Shown here: positions 1-14,385 of the stretch, piece after piece
How positions within the stretch are numbered: position 1 is the stretch's first letter
Layout of the letters: each line of letters begins with the position of its first letter
Assembly (NCBI RefSeq): GCF_008831285.2
Contig: NC_045140.1
Location: forward strand, 10,662,505 to 10,726,504
From: Nymphaea colorata
Taxonomy: Eukaryota > Streptophyta > Magnoliopsida > Nymphaeales > Nymphaeaceae
Direction of reading: 5' to 3'
DNA: 64,000 nt
Notes under the pieces: generated by a model
Told to the model about the DNA's origin: nothing
The model's database searches: none
What the model saw: only the letters and a program-made list of their open reading frames with translations
Program-made: the position numbers and the translations under genes

Positions 1-27
1 ACATGCAACTTATATATAGGGAAAGAT

Positions 28-1545
28 ATACTATCATATACATTGTGTTGAAGGATGTTAACATTTCGATAAATTGTAGCATCCATCTTTTGGTATATAA
101 GCGTAATTAAATTGCCGAGCCTCATCTCCAGATAGCAGTGTTAAGTACTATCCCATAAAGCCCTACTCCTTCCCATTGTGGCCCAGAGCCCATTGGCACC
201 ATCATGCCCAAGATTGCACCACCGGCCACTTACTTCTCAAGATTGGTTTGACCACCTTTTGGGCTGTGTACTTTTCTTGCTTGCTCCAACTATTCATGAT
301 ATCAATGCTCATAGACAGCGACGATGGCCACGTGCATTTATCATATGCAAAAGCCAGAAAACGGATTGAAATGGTCAAAGGGCCATCAGGACAAGGGCGT
401 AAGCAAGGTTGGATTGGGATCAGGACTAGGCATCACCAACTCCAACTTAATCATGCACTGGGCTACCCTTATTTAGTCGATTAGATACTGGCAGCTAAAA
501 CCTACTTCGGATCTGACCCATAGTACTTCAAATGTTTAGTTATGCTTCATATTTGAGAATTAAATTGGTTTGAACTTAGATATTAGATGCAAAAAACTGT
601 TAGATCTTCATGGCATAGTTCCGGAATGGGAGTTCGAATTTCCAATCAGATCCCAGGTATGTACTTGTGTTAGTCCTGGGGAGAACTTACTGAAGTCCCT
701 TGCTAAATATTATAGAATAGACTACTAGTTAATAAAGTCCCTTGCTAAATAATATTCAAAGGCATAACTTAACTCACCAAAATAGGCTTCAAACCAGGCG
801 TAATGTAAATGACTTGCGCCCATAATACATTCGTGTCCTCTTTCCCGGTTCACGTAATACCTAAATAATTATTAAATTACCAAAAGAAATTAATTAAAGA
901 CAAAATAATCTAACCTAAACAATTGGATGGAGCCACCTGAAAGTACGCCCTCAAGAGTCGAGATACACGTGGAGTGCCTTTACATCTAGTAACAGAAGTC
1001 CTGAAGTAACATATAGTTATGTAATGAAGGTAAATTATCAAATATCCTCTCCATATGGCAAGTGAGCCCCAAGGTAACTCGACCTTAGGCCTACACTTGC
1101 CAAGGTGATGCCCAACCTGTTCTAACAGTAATATACCCAAGAAATGGAAGAAACTGAGTCTCCCTACAAAAGGCTGAAATGTAAGCACCAAAGAAGAATT
1201 TCACATTATATTTGTAGAAGGGAAGAAGATGGTCATTCTGGTATGTGGTTGACTAATTAATTAAAAACAAAGAAAAGGAAAATAAAATAAAGTAAAGATG
1301 CAAGGAAAAGGAAAAGAGAGGTATTGGGCAAAGGAAAAGTAAAGGTCAATGTAAATCCAAAGCTTTTAAAATTGGAGAGACTGGGATGGAAAGGAAAGAT
1401 ACATTGTTATCATTTCCTTTAGTTTCCTCTTTTTCTTCTTACTTCTCTCATTTCCTTTTCCTTTCGTTCCCATTTATTTCATTTTATTTCCTTTCATTTC
1501 TTAACTTTTCTTTCCCTCCATCCAATTACTGGGCAATGTTTGTTT
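28..1545. repeat. Dispersed direct repeat, copy A
   Basis: This stretch aligns, in the same order and orientation, with 10463-11850. Shared landmarks are CATTGTGTTG followed by TTTCGATAAATTG, CCTTCCCATTGTG followed by CCATTGGCACCATCATGCCC, a phrase like GGGAGTTCGAA, CTTGCTAAATAATATT, TCTTTCCCGGTTCACGTA, and a closing pyrimidine-rich TTTCCTTT stretch near 1400-1540. Identity is patchy with many indels, so the duplication is old. No credible coding sequence is present; open frames at 176-484 are not conserved in copy B. I cannot tell whether it is a segmental duplication or an unrecognised transposon family. Confidence 0.7.
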
Positions 1546-1560
1546 CCTATGCTCATCAGC

Positions 1561-3883
<2,323 letters not shown>

Positions 3884-4157
3884 GAAATTTTGAACTAGTT
3901 AATTACAAATGTTATTCAAATCCTAACTATGTATACTTCATTCGTAGGAAATCCAATGGAGTCCGAGCATCCCAAATAATTTCCACTAATGGTTCTCAAA
4001 GGAGTCGGCACAATGAACAGGGCAGGGGCTAGTCGATGCCCAGTCTCTATTTTGAATCTCAAAGACATTAGTTTTTGTGCTGTAGAATATAAAGTGCTTA
4101 AGTTGACGTTTGGAGGGGGTTTTATCCAGAGGCACCCAAAGGAGACTCTATACCTTT

Positions 4158-4563
4158 TGTCATGGGTTGACTCCTTCAGCTCGTGCGGCATGGCAAGAAC
4201 CTGATTGTCGTAAGCCTTGAAACCACCAAAAGGGGCGCAAAGGTAGTTTTAAAAAACAAGTGCATAAAGAACGCTTTTGTGAATAAAGAAATCTCGCAAT
4301 GTATTCAACTTGGAAAACTTGTATATCACGAGAAATATAAGCAAAGAGAATGATCTCAACTTTATTTATATAAGATGGCCGAAGTCGTTTACAGGATTAC
4401 CATGACGACCACCCAAAACTAAGAATCCTAATACATGACACTTAGACCGGTGGGAGGGTATTCCCTTACAAGCAAATGAGCATAAGCAAAGGACTCAACA
4501 TAAGCAAAGGAAATACACTGCAAAACAATGCAAAGGACTGTACAGACTCGACACAGGAGAACA
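4158..4563 (-). repeat. Family A LTR (3' LTR of truncated gypsy)
   Basis: On the minus strand the segment begins TGTTCTCCTGTGTC directly after the polypurine tract and ends ATGACA. It is about 406 bp, the same length as the LTR at 53754-54159, and aligns with it throughout. Shared blocks include GAGGGTATTCCCTTACAAG (minus strand: its complement), TTTGCTTATG runs, a TATATAA box and GCGCCCC near the end. Terminal TG...CA is as expected for an LTR. Confidence 0.88.
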
Positions 4564-4574
4564 GGCTCCCCCCT

Positions 4575-6000
4575 TCAAATCAAGTGCCGTCCTCGGCGCC
4601 AGCAGCTTCATGATAGGCTTTGACTTCCAATGGGTAGCGCTGATTCATACGAAAGGCGTACTCCCATGTTGGATTTTGTTCCCCTATCCACCTCACTTGG
4701 TACTTCTTCGGCTCCTCTAGATAGTTTGTTTTGTCCAAAAGAATTTCCTCCATCTGTCGGTCCGCAGCTTGCTTGATCGACGGGGCTCACTGCAAAATCG
4801 GGTCTCGTTTTGGGATGCTTCTGTCGGGGTCTTCCTCATCAAAGTAGAAGGGCTTCAGGTTGCAGACATGAAACACTTAATGCACCTTAAAGTCTGGAGG
4901 TAAGTCTAGCTTGTAGGCTAGCTTTCTGATTCTCTTCAGCACTGTAAAGGTTCCTTCATATTTGTGGAGTAATGACCTGTGTTGACCACGGCAAATGCCC
5001 ATGCGATCAGGATAGAGCTTCACGAGGACTTGGTTACAACTCAAAATTCCATTGGCCTTCGATTCCGATATGCAAACTTTTTCATATTCTTGGTAGGCAA
5101 AAGTGAGTTGTCCCTTCTCTTGAGCAACGAGGGTATGAGACATCAACGGTTGTTGCCCAGTGGCTATCTCGAACAGACTATGTCCAGAAGACTCGCTCTT
5201 CTGTAAATTATAGCAAAATTGAGCTACATCCAACCGAAGGTATTGTTCCAATAACCCGTTGATCCATTCAGTAGTTTGGCCATCAGTTTGTGGGTGGGAA
5301 CTTGTTGAGAATAATAAATCCGAACCCAGCAAATGAAATACTTCATGTCAAAACTTCCCTGTGAAGCGAGCGTCCCGATTACTGACAATGCTTTTCAGCA
5401 CACCCCAGTGCTTGACAATATGCTTCACGAATTACAACGCCGTCTTCTCCGCAGGACATTCCTTAGAGGCTGGGATGAGAGTGGCATATTTTGAGAATCT
5501 ATCCACAACCACAAGAATGGAGCTGAAGCTGTCAACTTTAGGTAAGCTGACGATGAAGTCCATCGAGAGGCATTGCCAAAGACGATCTAGAACAAGAAGA
5601 GTCTCCAAGAGACCGACAGGCTTCCAATTTGTTCCCTTGTTATGTTGGCAAATTAAGCATGTTTTTACATATGTTTCAACGTCGTCGCGCATCTGTGGCT
5701 AATAGTAATCACGTTCGATGAGCACCAGCATCCGCTCCTGGCCAGGATGGCCAGCCCACAATGAGTCATGGCATTCCTTCAACAATTCTCGTCGAATGTT
5801 TCCCCATCTAGGTACAAAAACCCGTCCTCCTTTTGCCATTAAAAGTCCATCACGCAACCAGAATCGTCGTGTTTTTCTCGCTTCAGCCATCTCGACCAAG
5901 TGCTTGGCCACAGGGTCCTGCTTCATGCCTTTTCAAATCCGTCCGAGAAGTGCACTCTCAAGTTGTGCTTGAGATGATGCTGTCCGAATAGCTGCCAACT
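4575..6000 (-). pseudogene. Ty3/gypsy integrase, degraded
   Basis: Minus-strand fragments in several frames spell an integrase. The zinc-binding region shows HDSLWAGHPGQE, DYY and CLICQ (about 5790-5640), followed by the catalytic core with SMDFIVSLPKVD and VVVDRFSKYA (about 5590-5470). The next blocks are FSTSSHPQTDGQT (about 5310-5270), the C-terminal SH3-like stretch with QVLVKLYPD, and a chromodomain-like tail near 4790-4610. The related copy at 52307-53737 keeps one long frame over the same span; here there are at least three frame changes. Function when intact: insertion of retrotransposon cDNA into chromatin. Present copy cannot encode a working protein. Confidence 0.85.
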
Positions 6001-6497
6001 CTGCCTTCCGACTTAGTGCATCGGCTACGACGTTTGTTCTCCCTGCCTTGTACTCCAAAGGCAAAATCAAATTCTGCATGGAATTCCTGCCATCAGGCCT
6101 GCTTTGGACTCAACTTCTTTTGAGTCTGGAAGTAACTTGTGGCTACATTATCAGTCTTTACCACAAATTGACTATCCAACAAGTAGTGCCTCCATGTACG
6201 AAGATAGTAGATAATGGCCGTCATCTCCCTTTCGTCAACAGAATACCGACGCTCTGCATCCTTAAGTTTTCTGCTTTCATAGGCAACACTCCGCCAATAG
6301 CAAAATCTGATGCAACCATGTGGACTTCGAATTTCTTCGAGTGGTGGGGTAACCTGAGCACAGGCTCCTTTGTCAAGGCCCTCTTCAATTTCTCGAAGGC
6401 ATCTTCTTCAAGTCCTTCCGAAGCCCAAGTTCGGTTCTTCTTCAGGAAATCAGTGAGAGGCGTAGCTATCAAAGAATACCCCTCAATGAAAGAACTA
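6001..6497 (-). pseudogene. Ty3/gypsy RT end and RNase H, degraded
   Basis: The minus strand between 6472 and 6221 reads [40 protein letters not shown] and SDFAIGGVL, the RT-thumb/RNase H boundary of Ty3/gypsy pol. Further on (about 6080-6010) is a segment equivalent to the EYKARKTNVVADALSR end of RNase H. Two frame changes separate these parts. Similarity to the element at 51.7-52.3 kb is high over the whole span, and it breaks near 6500, which marks the truncation point. Confidence 0.85.
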
Positions 6498-6500
6498 CTA

Positions 6501-7353
6501 AGTAGGGCCTGGAAAAGAATTCCCTACTTTTTGTGTCATGCTATGTAACCATTGCAATAGGCTGGATAATGAGCATTTGGGTTCACGTTGCTACCTTTTC
6601 TCTAGTTTCTTTGTGGTTATCCAATAGAATGTTGTACTAACAGAGAAGAGCTTTCCTTTTTCCTTCTCCTTCATAAAAAAAAAGTGTTACAATTCACTTT
6701 AAGTATGCACTTGAAAGATTATGTTATATTGACAAGAACATCCTTTTTTGACAGGGTTATTTCTCTTTTGTTTATGCAAGGCAGGCGTATGAGTATGGAT
6801 CAGTGCAGCTTTCAGTATCTGTGATATTGAACATGATAATATGCAAGTTGTGGCTTCAATTCTTAAAACAAGGTACGGTTTGTGAACAATGAATATCTCT
6901 GTAGAAAAAAATTGTAAAACTGACATCTCTATCAATAACATGCGCATACACAGAAAGAAAGGTGGAGGGAGAGAGAGACCAATTGCAAATGCATTACACT
7001 ATGCTTGACTAGTAGAGTGATTTTCTTGCTGATTTAGCATTTCAATTATGAGTTTCTTTTTTATTTGCAAATGGAAGTTATGAAAGGGGAAAGAGATGAA
7101 AATATAGGTGAAGCTAACTTGATGTTTAAATAATGAATTTTTACTCTCTCTCTCATTATATATACATATATATATATATACACGTTGATCCCATGTATTT
7201 TTTCTCCCCTTCTTTTATCTATATTTCACCTTCTAATATTAAATTAATATGACAATTCGCATGAAGCAAATACATGGCCCAAATCAAGTTTACAAACTGA
7301 ACGAAAATGATGAGCAAAGGTTTGATGGCCATTTTACAGTATTATTATAGAAC
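6501..7353. other. Non-coding, no recognised feature
   Basis: AT-rich sequence flanking the truncated gypsy element. A short TA run lies near 7157-7180. No coding or structural signal recognised. Confidence 0.55.
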
Positions 7354-7699
7354 AAAAAAGTATAGAAATGAGGAGACCACTATTGAGAGTATAGGAAAGT
7401 AGCTAGAAGGTTGTTTATACTTGCAATTATGAAGAGTTGATAAATCATGAAAAATGTAATTGTTTTTGTATAAATAGCAAAAATTAATTTTTTTTATGAG
7501 CTGTTGATCTCTCTCTCTGTCTTTATATACAAAAAAGTATAGAAATGAGGAGACCACTATTGAGAGTATAGGAAAGTAGCTAGAAGGTTGTTTATACTTG
7601 CAATTATGAAGAGTTGATAAATCATGAAAAATGTAATTGTTTTTGTATAAATAGCAAAAAATTATTTTTTTTATGAGCTGTTGATCTCTCTCTCTCTCT

Positions 7700-7707
<8 letters not shown>
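7354..7707. repeat. 177-bp tandem duplication
   Basis: The block starting AAAAAAGTATAGAAATGAGG at 7354 is repeated from 7531 with almost no changes, through TTTTTGTATAAATAGCAAAA and GAGCTGTTGATCTCTC. The second copy ends in a longer CT/TA microsatellite, so replication slippage at the CT/TA run is a likely origin. Near identity implies a recent event. Confidence 0.95.
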
Positions 7708-7759
<52 letters not shown>

Positions 7760-7771
7760 ATATATATATAT

Positions 7772-7826
<55 letters not shown>
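7686..7826. repeat. Compound (CT)n(TA)n(GA)n microsatellite
   Basis: A CT run, then TA with a few CA interruptions, then about 52 bp of GA. The CT and GA arms are complementary and could pair across the TA core, giving a potential long hairpin. Confidence 0.97.
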
Positions 7827-7829
<3 letters not shown>

Positions 7830-8699
7830 AGTCCTTCATCTTGGCTATTCAAACACTTTTTGTACAAATAAAGATAAAACAAATGTTAGACATATGAAAC
7901 TTGGTGTTCATTCCTAAAATTGTCAACAATGGACAGGGAAAATCATTGACAAGATACAGGATAGACAGAACAGTAGTGTGATAGACAAGACGTCTTGTCC
8001 ATTCTGTTTTATGGTACAGCTATCAAACGACCTCAAAAGGATGATGAGTTGCATGAGGACTTCGGCATCCAGTTAGGTTTTTCCACTCACTAAAAATTAA
8101 TTTTCTATAAGAAGCTTGCAAAGATTCACTTAATTAAATAATGATAGCCAATCAAAGCAGGTCAACAAAGTCAACTTAACCAAACAAATAGTATAACACC
8201 ACATCGTTACCTAAATAGTAAAGCATTATTATTTATCCAAAGAAAGCTTACAAAGAAAGGGCAACACCTAATTACAATAAAAGGCTAGTAAGAACTCACC
8301 TACAAACTCACGAAGTGAACTTATCGCTTTGCCCGAGCACCCAACACCCTTGGTCACTTCTTTGACACCCCTATTTAAATCAACGAACGACCCCTAACCA
8401 ATGTCACATTAATGCACAAATGCATGCAGGAGCAATTATAGGACTGAGGCGATTGCTAAGCATCCATGTTAGTTTAAATAGAGATGAGATGGCCAAGTTA
8501 GTAACTGTAATGATACCCTAAAGAGACTCATACAACTAGCACAACAAGAGACGGAAAAAATGACATCCAACTTCGATGTTACTAGTTCAGGAGGGGGATC
8601 TGTAGTGACGGAATCCCAGTCATCATAACTATGTAAATCGACACAGTTTTGGCTGTTCGCCACTAATTACAGTTGTTGCAGTGCCCTGTCATTATCAAC
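7830..8699. other. Non-coding, no recognised feature
   Basis: Contains a short GACAAGA-rich stretch near 7950-8000 and ordinary AT-rich sequence. Nothing else recognised. Confidence 0.5.
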
Positions 8700-9130
8700 T
8701 ATTGACTTATAACACCAAATAGTCTCCTAAACTTGGAGAACATCTCTATAGTTACGTAGATCTTTGTTAATAAGTCGTCAATGTGGTTTTCTAATGCAAT
8801 AAATACTAATTTAGTATTTGCTCTTAAAACATTCTCTTTGAAGAAATGATGTTGGAATTCTACATTTTTCTAGCACGGAGGATAGAAGTTCTGCTAAGCT
8901 AGTGGCACTTTCATGATAAGAATAGTCTTATTCCATAATTGACTCTTTGTTGAATTGATGCTTCCTAGCAATAGCATCAGGGAAACACATTTTTGTGCTG
9001 CTTGATATTCTGTCTACTCCAGTTAGTGGTCCATTGCAGGTTGCCATTTTTCAACGCCTTTTGTTTCTTCAAAAGGAACTGGGTCGACCTCTTCCATGAT
9101 CGCATGGTCCGCATCTACACATATATACTT
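8700..9130 (-). pseudogene. Decayed copia RNase H fragment
   Basis: On the minus strand about 8920-8700 translates to phrases such as NVEFQHHFFKENV, then HIDDLLTKIYVTIEMFSKFR. They match the end of copia RNase H, where the usual pattern is KHID..HFIRE...V...DQLADIFTK. Higher up (about 9110-9030) the minus strand gives EEVDPVPFEETKGVEKWQ, like the copia segment just before RT (..F.EA....W..AM). The RT itself is gone, so this is an internally deleted relic with several stops. Family assignment is by motif only. Confidence 0.55.
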
Positions 9131-10462
9131 GGCATTCTATTTTAGTGTTGCATTTAGTTCCTTGAGTTATTGATAGGATTTCATTATTTACTCTTCAAAA
9201 TTACCTATGTGGATCCTCATGTATCAAGCCAGCTGAAAGGCAAACTTATAAAAAACTTGGAATAGTGAATTATATAGAGATAGATTGTTTTCTTTCTATC
9301 ATGGGCATAGGTCAGTTTCTAATAGAACTCCGCCAATGTGTGAGTCAATCATTTCTTTGATGTGACACAAATAAATGTCAAATTAATTCATAATTTGGTC
9401 AATCAAACTTTTTATCCCCTTCAGTTAGGGAAAAAGGGAGATGTTGCGACCCAATTTCTCCCTTTGGGGTAGGACAGCATTAAGGACTTAAGAGACTTTT
9501 TTTTCTTTTCTCCTTTTCTTTTAAAATATTAGTTATGAGTTGTTTGGCAGTTGGAACATTTTGTGATTGTCCCCATAAATTTATGTTAAAATTTGAAGAA
9601 CTATGGAACACTAAAACTAGGTGACAATGAATCTACTTCAATCTTTACAGCAGATCCATTAAACATTCACAAAATGTTCAATTTGCCAAATAACTCTTAA
9701 GATATTTATAAGGTCGTTCATGTTAAAGGAGCTGAAACTATCTACAGACGAGCTAAAAGTATCATCAGGTCATCTGATAGGTACTGGAGGGGCATAGAAA
9801 CACTCATTATCTAACCCTTCCGCCACCTCCCTCATGACTCGTTCAACCAGCCGACTGAACAAGTTGGCACCACAAATCACCTGCTGTGTCAAGTCATGGT
9901 TCTTCATGGCACCATAGTTAATAGATGTCCCAACAACACGCCCATGAGCGCCTTGGCCAACACGGCCAAATAACTGCCGTTTTGATCCAAGCATCGTTGC
10001 CTGAAAATGGTGGGACCCTCCCTCAAACGACTCCTCAACATACAGAGTTGTACAGAGTTGACCGACTTAGTCATCTTCAAAACACTATCCACCAAAGAAC
10101 TCGGTGTATAATAAGTTCAAACAACACTAAGTCCTTCCATCTGTCCAAGGGCCCAGACTTAAAACCTGGCAGGGATGGGGCAAGGGTAGGGCCCCACTCT
10201 CAGTCAAGTGATAGGATGAAATATTTCTCAATCAAATAATGTTTTTTCCAATAGATACCATATATGTCTGAAAATAATGAAATGATTTGACCAGAATCTT
10301 ATATTATTTTTCTTTTGTTTTGATATCTTAATTAGTTTTAAGACATTTTTATTTTTTTTTAAAGTACAAAAACAAATGACTAAATAGGGATCGCCCTTAT
10401 CAGATAAGGCCAATATGGCCTCGAAGAGGAACTCACATGCACCTTATACAGAGGGCGAGCAA
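9131..10462. other. Non-coding, no recognised feature
   Basis: Open frames on both strands around 9770-10240 overlap one another and match nothing I recognise. Composition is slightly more GC-rich at 9770-10220 than around it. Confidence 0.45.
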
Positions 10463-11850
10463 TAGTATAATATACATTGTGTTGGAGGACGTTAAAATTT
10501 CGATAAATTGACACATGCACCTTCTGGTATATCAGCCTAATTAAATTGCTGAACTAAGCTGGCGAACCTCATCTCCCAAAAAAAAAGCAGTCTTATCCCT
10601 TCCCATTGTGTCCCAGAGTCCATTGGCACCATCATGCCCAATGTTTCACCGCCACTTGTTTCTTAATATTGTTTGGCCACCTTTTAGGCTGTGTAGTTTG
10701 TCTGCTTTCTTCACCACCACTTGTTTCCCAATATTGTGAGTAACGGGATTTACCTAGTCCGACTTAATCGTGCACTGATATACCCTAATCCACTCGAATC
10801 TTGGGGTTCAGATATGACCAATAGATACAACCAACCGTTAGATCTGAAAATAGATGGACGTTAAATCTCAGATTGGATAATGGATTATGGACTAAGGGTG
10901 TTTGATCTGATTATCCCTAGCTACCGGCCAAGCATCTCCAGGGCGTAGTTCCCGAACGGGAGTTTGAAACTGAGCCCTGGGGAAAACTTTGCTGGCAAAG
11001 ATTAGTCTGCCATTGGCAGAAAACTTCAAGTTTCTCTAGAAAAAGTAGTTCGGAACGTTAACTAACGTGACACAAGGGAAAAAAGAAAAAGACACCTAAG
11101 AGCTTACCTGGACTACTATGTATCATGTCTGGTGCTGGGCAATGGTGATCTCTTCTCTTGGGTCACTACCTCAAGATGGACCGAAAGGGTGTGGGGATTG
11201 GATTGGAAGAGATGAAGGGCTAAGCACGATATTCCTGAATAAGGCCCTCTCGGCTGACTTAAATATTAAATCAGCACCTAATACTATGGAATAACTAATT
11301 AATGATGTCACTTGCTAAATAATATTTACAGCCATAACTTAACCAACCAAAATAAGGGCCAAACCGAATGATGTGTGTCCTCTTTCCCGGTTCACGTAGT
11401 ACCTTACATCTAGTAACAGAAGTTATTCAATAACATATATCTCAATTATGTATTGAAGTTAGTCATCTAACATCCTGCAAAGAGATAAGGGTCGCCATAT
11501 GACAAGTGGGACCCCGACCTTCAGCCTAAGCTTGCCAAGATACTGAAACGTGAGTACCAAGGAAGAATTTTACATCATATTAATTTGGATGCCAAAGAAA
11601 AGGAAAGTATGTTTCATTTTAAGGAAGGGGAAAGTATGATTGTTCTTATATTTGGCGGCCTAATTAAGAAAAGAAAAACCCCAAAACCTGTTTAAATGCA
11701 AGAAAAAGGAAAGAAAAAATCAATCTAATTCTAAACCCTTCAAAATTAGTGACATTGAGAATGAAAAATGTACGTCACTATTTTCTTTTCTTTTCATCCA
11801 TTTCTTTACCTTTCTTTCTTTCATTCCATCCAAATAAGGAATTAAAGTTG
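10463..11850. repeat. Dispersed direct repeat, copy B
   Basis: Direct counterpart of copy A at 28-1545, about 10.4 kb away. Part of it (11155-11400) also matches 56112-56400: GGGTGTGGGGATTGG, GAAGAGATGAAG, GGCCCTCTCGGCTGA, TAAATATTAAAT, CTTGCTAAATAATATT. No protein-coding content is evident. Confidence 0.7.
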
Positions 11851-12223
11851 AAATATTGCTTAAAATTAAAAAAAAAAAACTTGACATTGGCCACGAGGGC
11901 TTGATCGCACTACAAAAAGCTTTTACCAGCATTAAAAAATGCTGGGAATGGTAGTTTCCGTGCTGGGCATTGAGACAATCGCACCTGACGCTTGAAAACA
12001 CCAGCAGAAGTGATGGCTGATCTGATTTCCTCACCATCGTATGCTTTGCTGCTTATACAAAAACCACACAGATTTTTAGTTAATTACATATTATCTACAT
12101 GATTAAAAAATTATTACAATTAATAAAAAAATATATAATATTTCATGACTTTAACATCTTGTTAGTCCTACTCCATCTCCTTTTTCTTCCATGTCTTGCC
12201 AATTGCAAATCAAACATAAAGAG

Positions 12224-13173
12224 TAGGGCTAGGCATCGGGCCGGGCTGGCCCGACCCGAAAAACATTACTAAATCTAAGCCCGTTAAGGCCATCAGGTCA
12301 GCCCGAGGCCCGCTCCGTTTTTAACTGGGCCGGGCCTTTGACATATCGGGCCTTGGGCTTGAGTTCATGCCCGAGGCCTGGCCCGGCTCGATTACTTGTC
12401 GATGAAGCTCTTTGAATTCCTAAGAAAGGCTGAAGATCAGGGTCTTGGGGAAGTGGAAAGCCGAGGGCTTAATGTCTCTCTTTAACTGAAGCCTGAAGAA
12501 ATCGATGATGGTGGTAGTCATCATCCGCGGTAGTGGCCGGAAGAAGAAGGCGCTCGATTTGAAAGGTGATTGGAGGCCGAAGGAAGCCTCTGCATCTGTG
12601 AAAACCTGGTTTTCCAGAGTTGATGGGGAAGGGAGAAAACTGCCCACCATTATCGTCGTGTACTAGTTTGGCATACATAGAGGTGGGCAGGCGTTGGTGG
12701 TTGCAATGGCAGCACCATCTTCACTGTATTGGGTTTATTCTTATTTTGTTGGACCTACAGAATTCGAGTTCAGGTTCTTCCCTAGGACAAAGGAATTCGT
12801 GGTTACAAATCACTCCTACTGTCATCTGCATGCCATGACGATTCGAAGGCAGTGTGGTAAAAATTCGAAACCACCATCGCCATTACGGCCGCCTGCCTTG
12901 TTGCTATCAATGTCAAAGTTGAAACAGTCAAGATGAAACCCTAACTTAACTTACCTCTTTTGAAAAAAAAAATAACTTTTTTAGTTACAGGGCTTCTCGG
13001 GTGGTCACGGCATACAGTTTCAAGCCCAAGCCCGACCCGTTAAAATACCGGGTCGGGCCGGGCCGGGCCCGGCAATACCAGCATGTTAAGCCATTTTCTG
13101 ATACCGTAGCCAAGGCCCGAGTTGGGCTGGGTACCGGGTACCCGGCGGTGGCCCGGCCCGGTGCCCAAGCTTA
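12224..13173. mobile_element. Non-autonomous hAT element, GC-rich ends
   Basis: The element begins TAGGGCTAGGCATCGGGCC and ends GGCCCGGTGCCCAAGCTTA, an imperfect terminal inverted repeat (18 of the first 23 positions agree). It is flanked by ATAAAGAG (12216-12223) and ATAAAGAT (13174-13181), an 8-bp duplication with one mismatch; 8 bp is the hAT superfamily signature. Both subterminal regions are crowded with GGCCCG/CGGGCC repeats on both strands. The interior (about 12400-12950) has no transposase; open frames there are short. It is about 950 bp. Confidence 0.85.
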
Positions 13174-13181
13174 ATAAAGAT

Positions 13182-13630
13182 CATAACTAACATGTCAAAA
13201 TCATCAAGAAAAAAAACCCAACAATTAGTTGGTATTTATATATAAATAAAAATGTTGATAAGTAACAAACTAGCTTTTGGCCTGTGATATAGTCAACAAA
13301 AAACTTTAAGTCTTAAAGTAACAACAAATATAAACATAAAAAATAGCCCACACTGAATATTTACATGCTACTAGAGCAGCTAGATCCAGATCTTGTTGTC
13401 AATCTTGTAGATTCCTGCTACCAAAATCATATGCTAATAATGTCTAACTCTCCTAACTTTATGGGAACTAAAATGGCCTGTAACAATGCGATCCTGATCA
13501 AAGGAACATCTCCTCTTGTCATGAGATAATGAGAGAGATAGAGAGAGAGAGCAATATTGAGGGCCATGTATGTAAACACTTGAAAGAGTCAAAACCACAA
13601 ATTATCGTGCAATATTCTTCTTCATTTTTA
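13182..13630. other. Non-coding, no recognised feature
   Basis: AT-rich sequence with a GA run near 13528-13552. An LTR belonging to the copia relic downstream would be expected to end just before 13631, but I could not define one. Confidence 0.4.
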
Positions 13631-14385
13631 TGATATCAGAACCTTTTGGCTGCACGACAGAAAGTTATTGGCAGATTCTCGGCATCGTGGCAAAAAGGGA
13701 CGTCTAGGCGACAAGTGCAATGTACAACATCCATAGTCACGTCACGGCAGCGATAATAGGTGACACCGCTATAGTTCAGGTTCTACCTGTTTTACCGGCA
13801 CCGACGCATCTTTAGTACTTTCACCCTGCTAAGCTAGATAATGATAGTTTTCCCTTGTCGGAATCCTAATTAATTTATGTCATTGTTAAAGTGCTACAAC
13901 CCTGTGCTGTTATATTGATGGATCTAAGGCTGGCCCGAGTAAGTTTATTACAACGGGAAACAATGTTAAAGTCAAGAATCGTGCTCATGATGAACGACAT
14001 CCCAAGGGTCAGCTTTTATTAATCTGGATCTTAACATCACTAACTGATAACATACGCCCACAGGTTGTGGGCATGAGCATTTCTTTCTCTGTATGGACAT
14101 CACTAAAGAAGATCTATTTTGCTCGATCGCGAGAAGTAATACGTAAAACAGATGAAAGGGCCACTAGAGAACCTTAAAATGGGCACCAACTCAACCATTG
14201 AATGCTTTCTAGAGCAAAAAATGTTACCCATCAAGTAGCACAGGCATCACGTTGGCCATGATGACTTGATCTCTTTCATGTTCGCTGGACTTCCTAATCC
14301 TAAATATGGACCCCCTGTGGACTAGATTGAAACTAGGGTGGAGCTTATTAGTCTGAAAAAGCTTTTCTATGCTGCTAGTTCATGA
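13631..14385 (+). pseudogene. Decayed copia gag with primer-binding-site remnant
   Basis: TGATATCAGAACC at 13631-13643 resembles the initiator-Met primer site TGGTATCAGAGCC. From 14007 the plus strand reads GQLLLIWILTSLTDNI, QVVGMSISFSVWTSLKKIYF and ARSREVIRK. Later come HVGHDDLISFMFAGLPNPKY and IETRVELISLKKLF. This is the pattern of plant copia gag (UBN2-type: LL.WI..S......V......W..L...Y...S......L...G..YGP). At least three stops interrupt it. Gag normally packages element RNA in cytoplasmic particles. Only gag is visible; nothing recognisable of pol follows. Confidence 0.7.

Larger units (their letters stand above)
4158..6500 (-). mobile_element. 5'-truncated Ty3/gypsy retrotransposon (family A)
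   Basis: Read on the minus strand this is the 3' half of a Ty3/gypsy element: end of reverse transcriptase and RNase H (about 6497-6001), integrase and a chromodomain-like tail (about 6000-4575), a polypurine tract (GGGGGGAG just above 4565) and one LTR (4563-4158). Homology with the related element at 51.7-54.2 kb stops abruptly near 6500, so gag, protease, most of RT and the 5' LTR are missing. Frameshifts and stops are scattered through pol, so the copy is dead. No target duplication can be checked because one end is absent. Confidence 0.9.

Noticed and set aside
11908-11945. CACTACAAAAAGC followed by a CCAGCATT/AATGCTGG hairpin, like a CACTA transposon start
   Set aside because: No matching far end with a 3-bp duplication was found. 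TTGTAGTG at 23135-23142 is too far away and its flank does not match.
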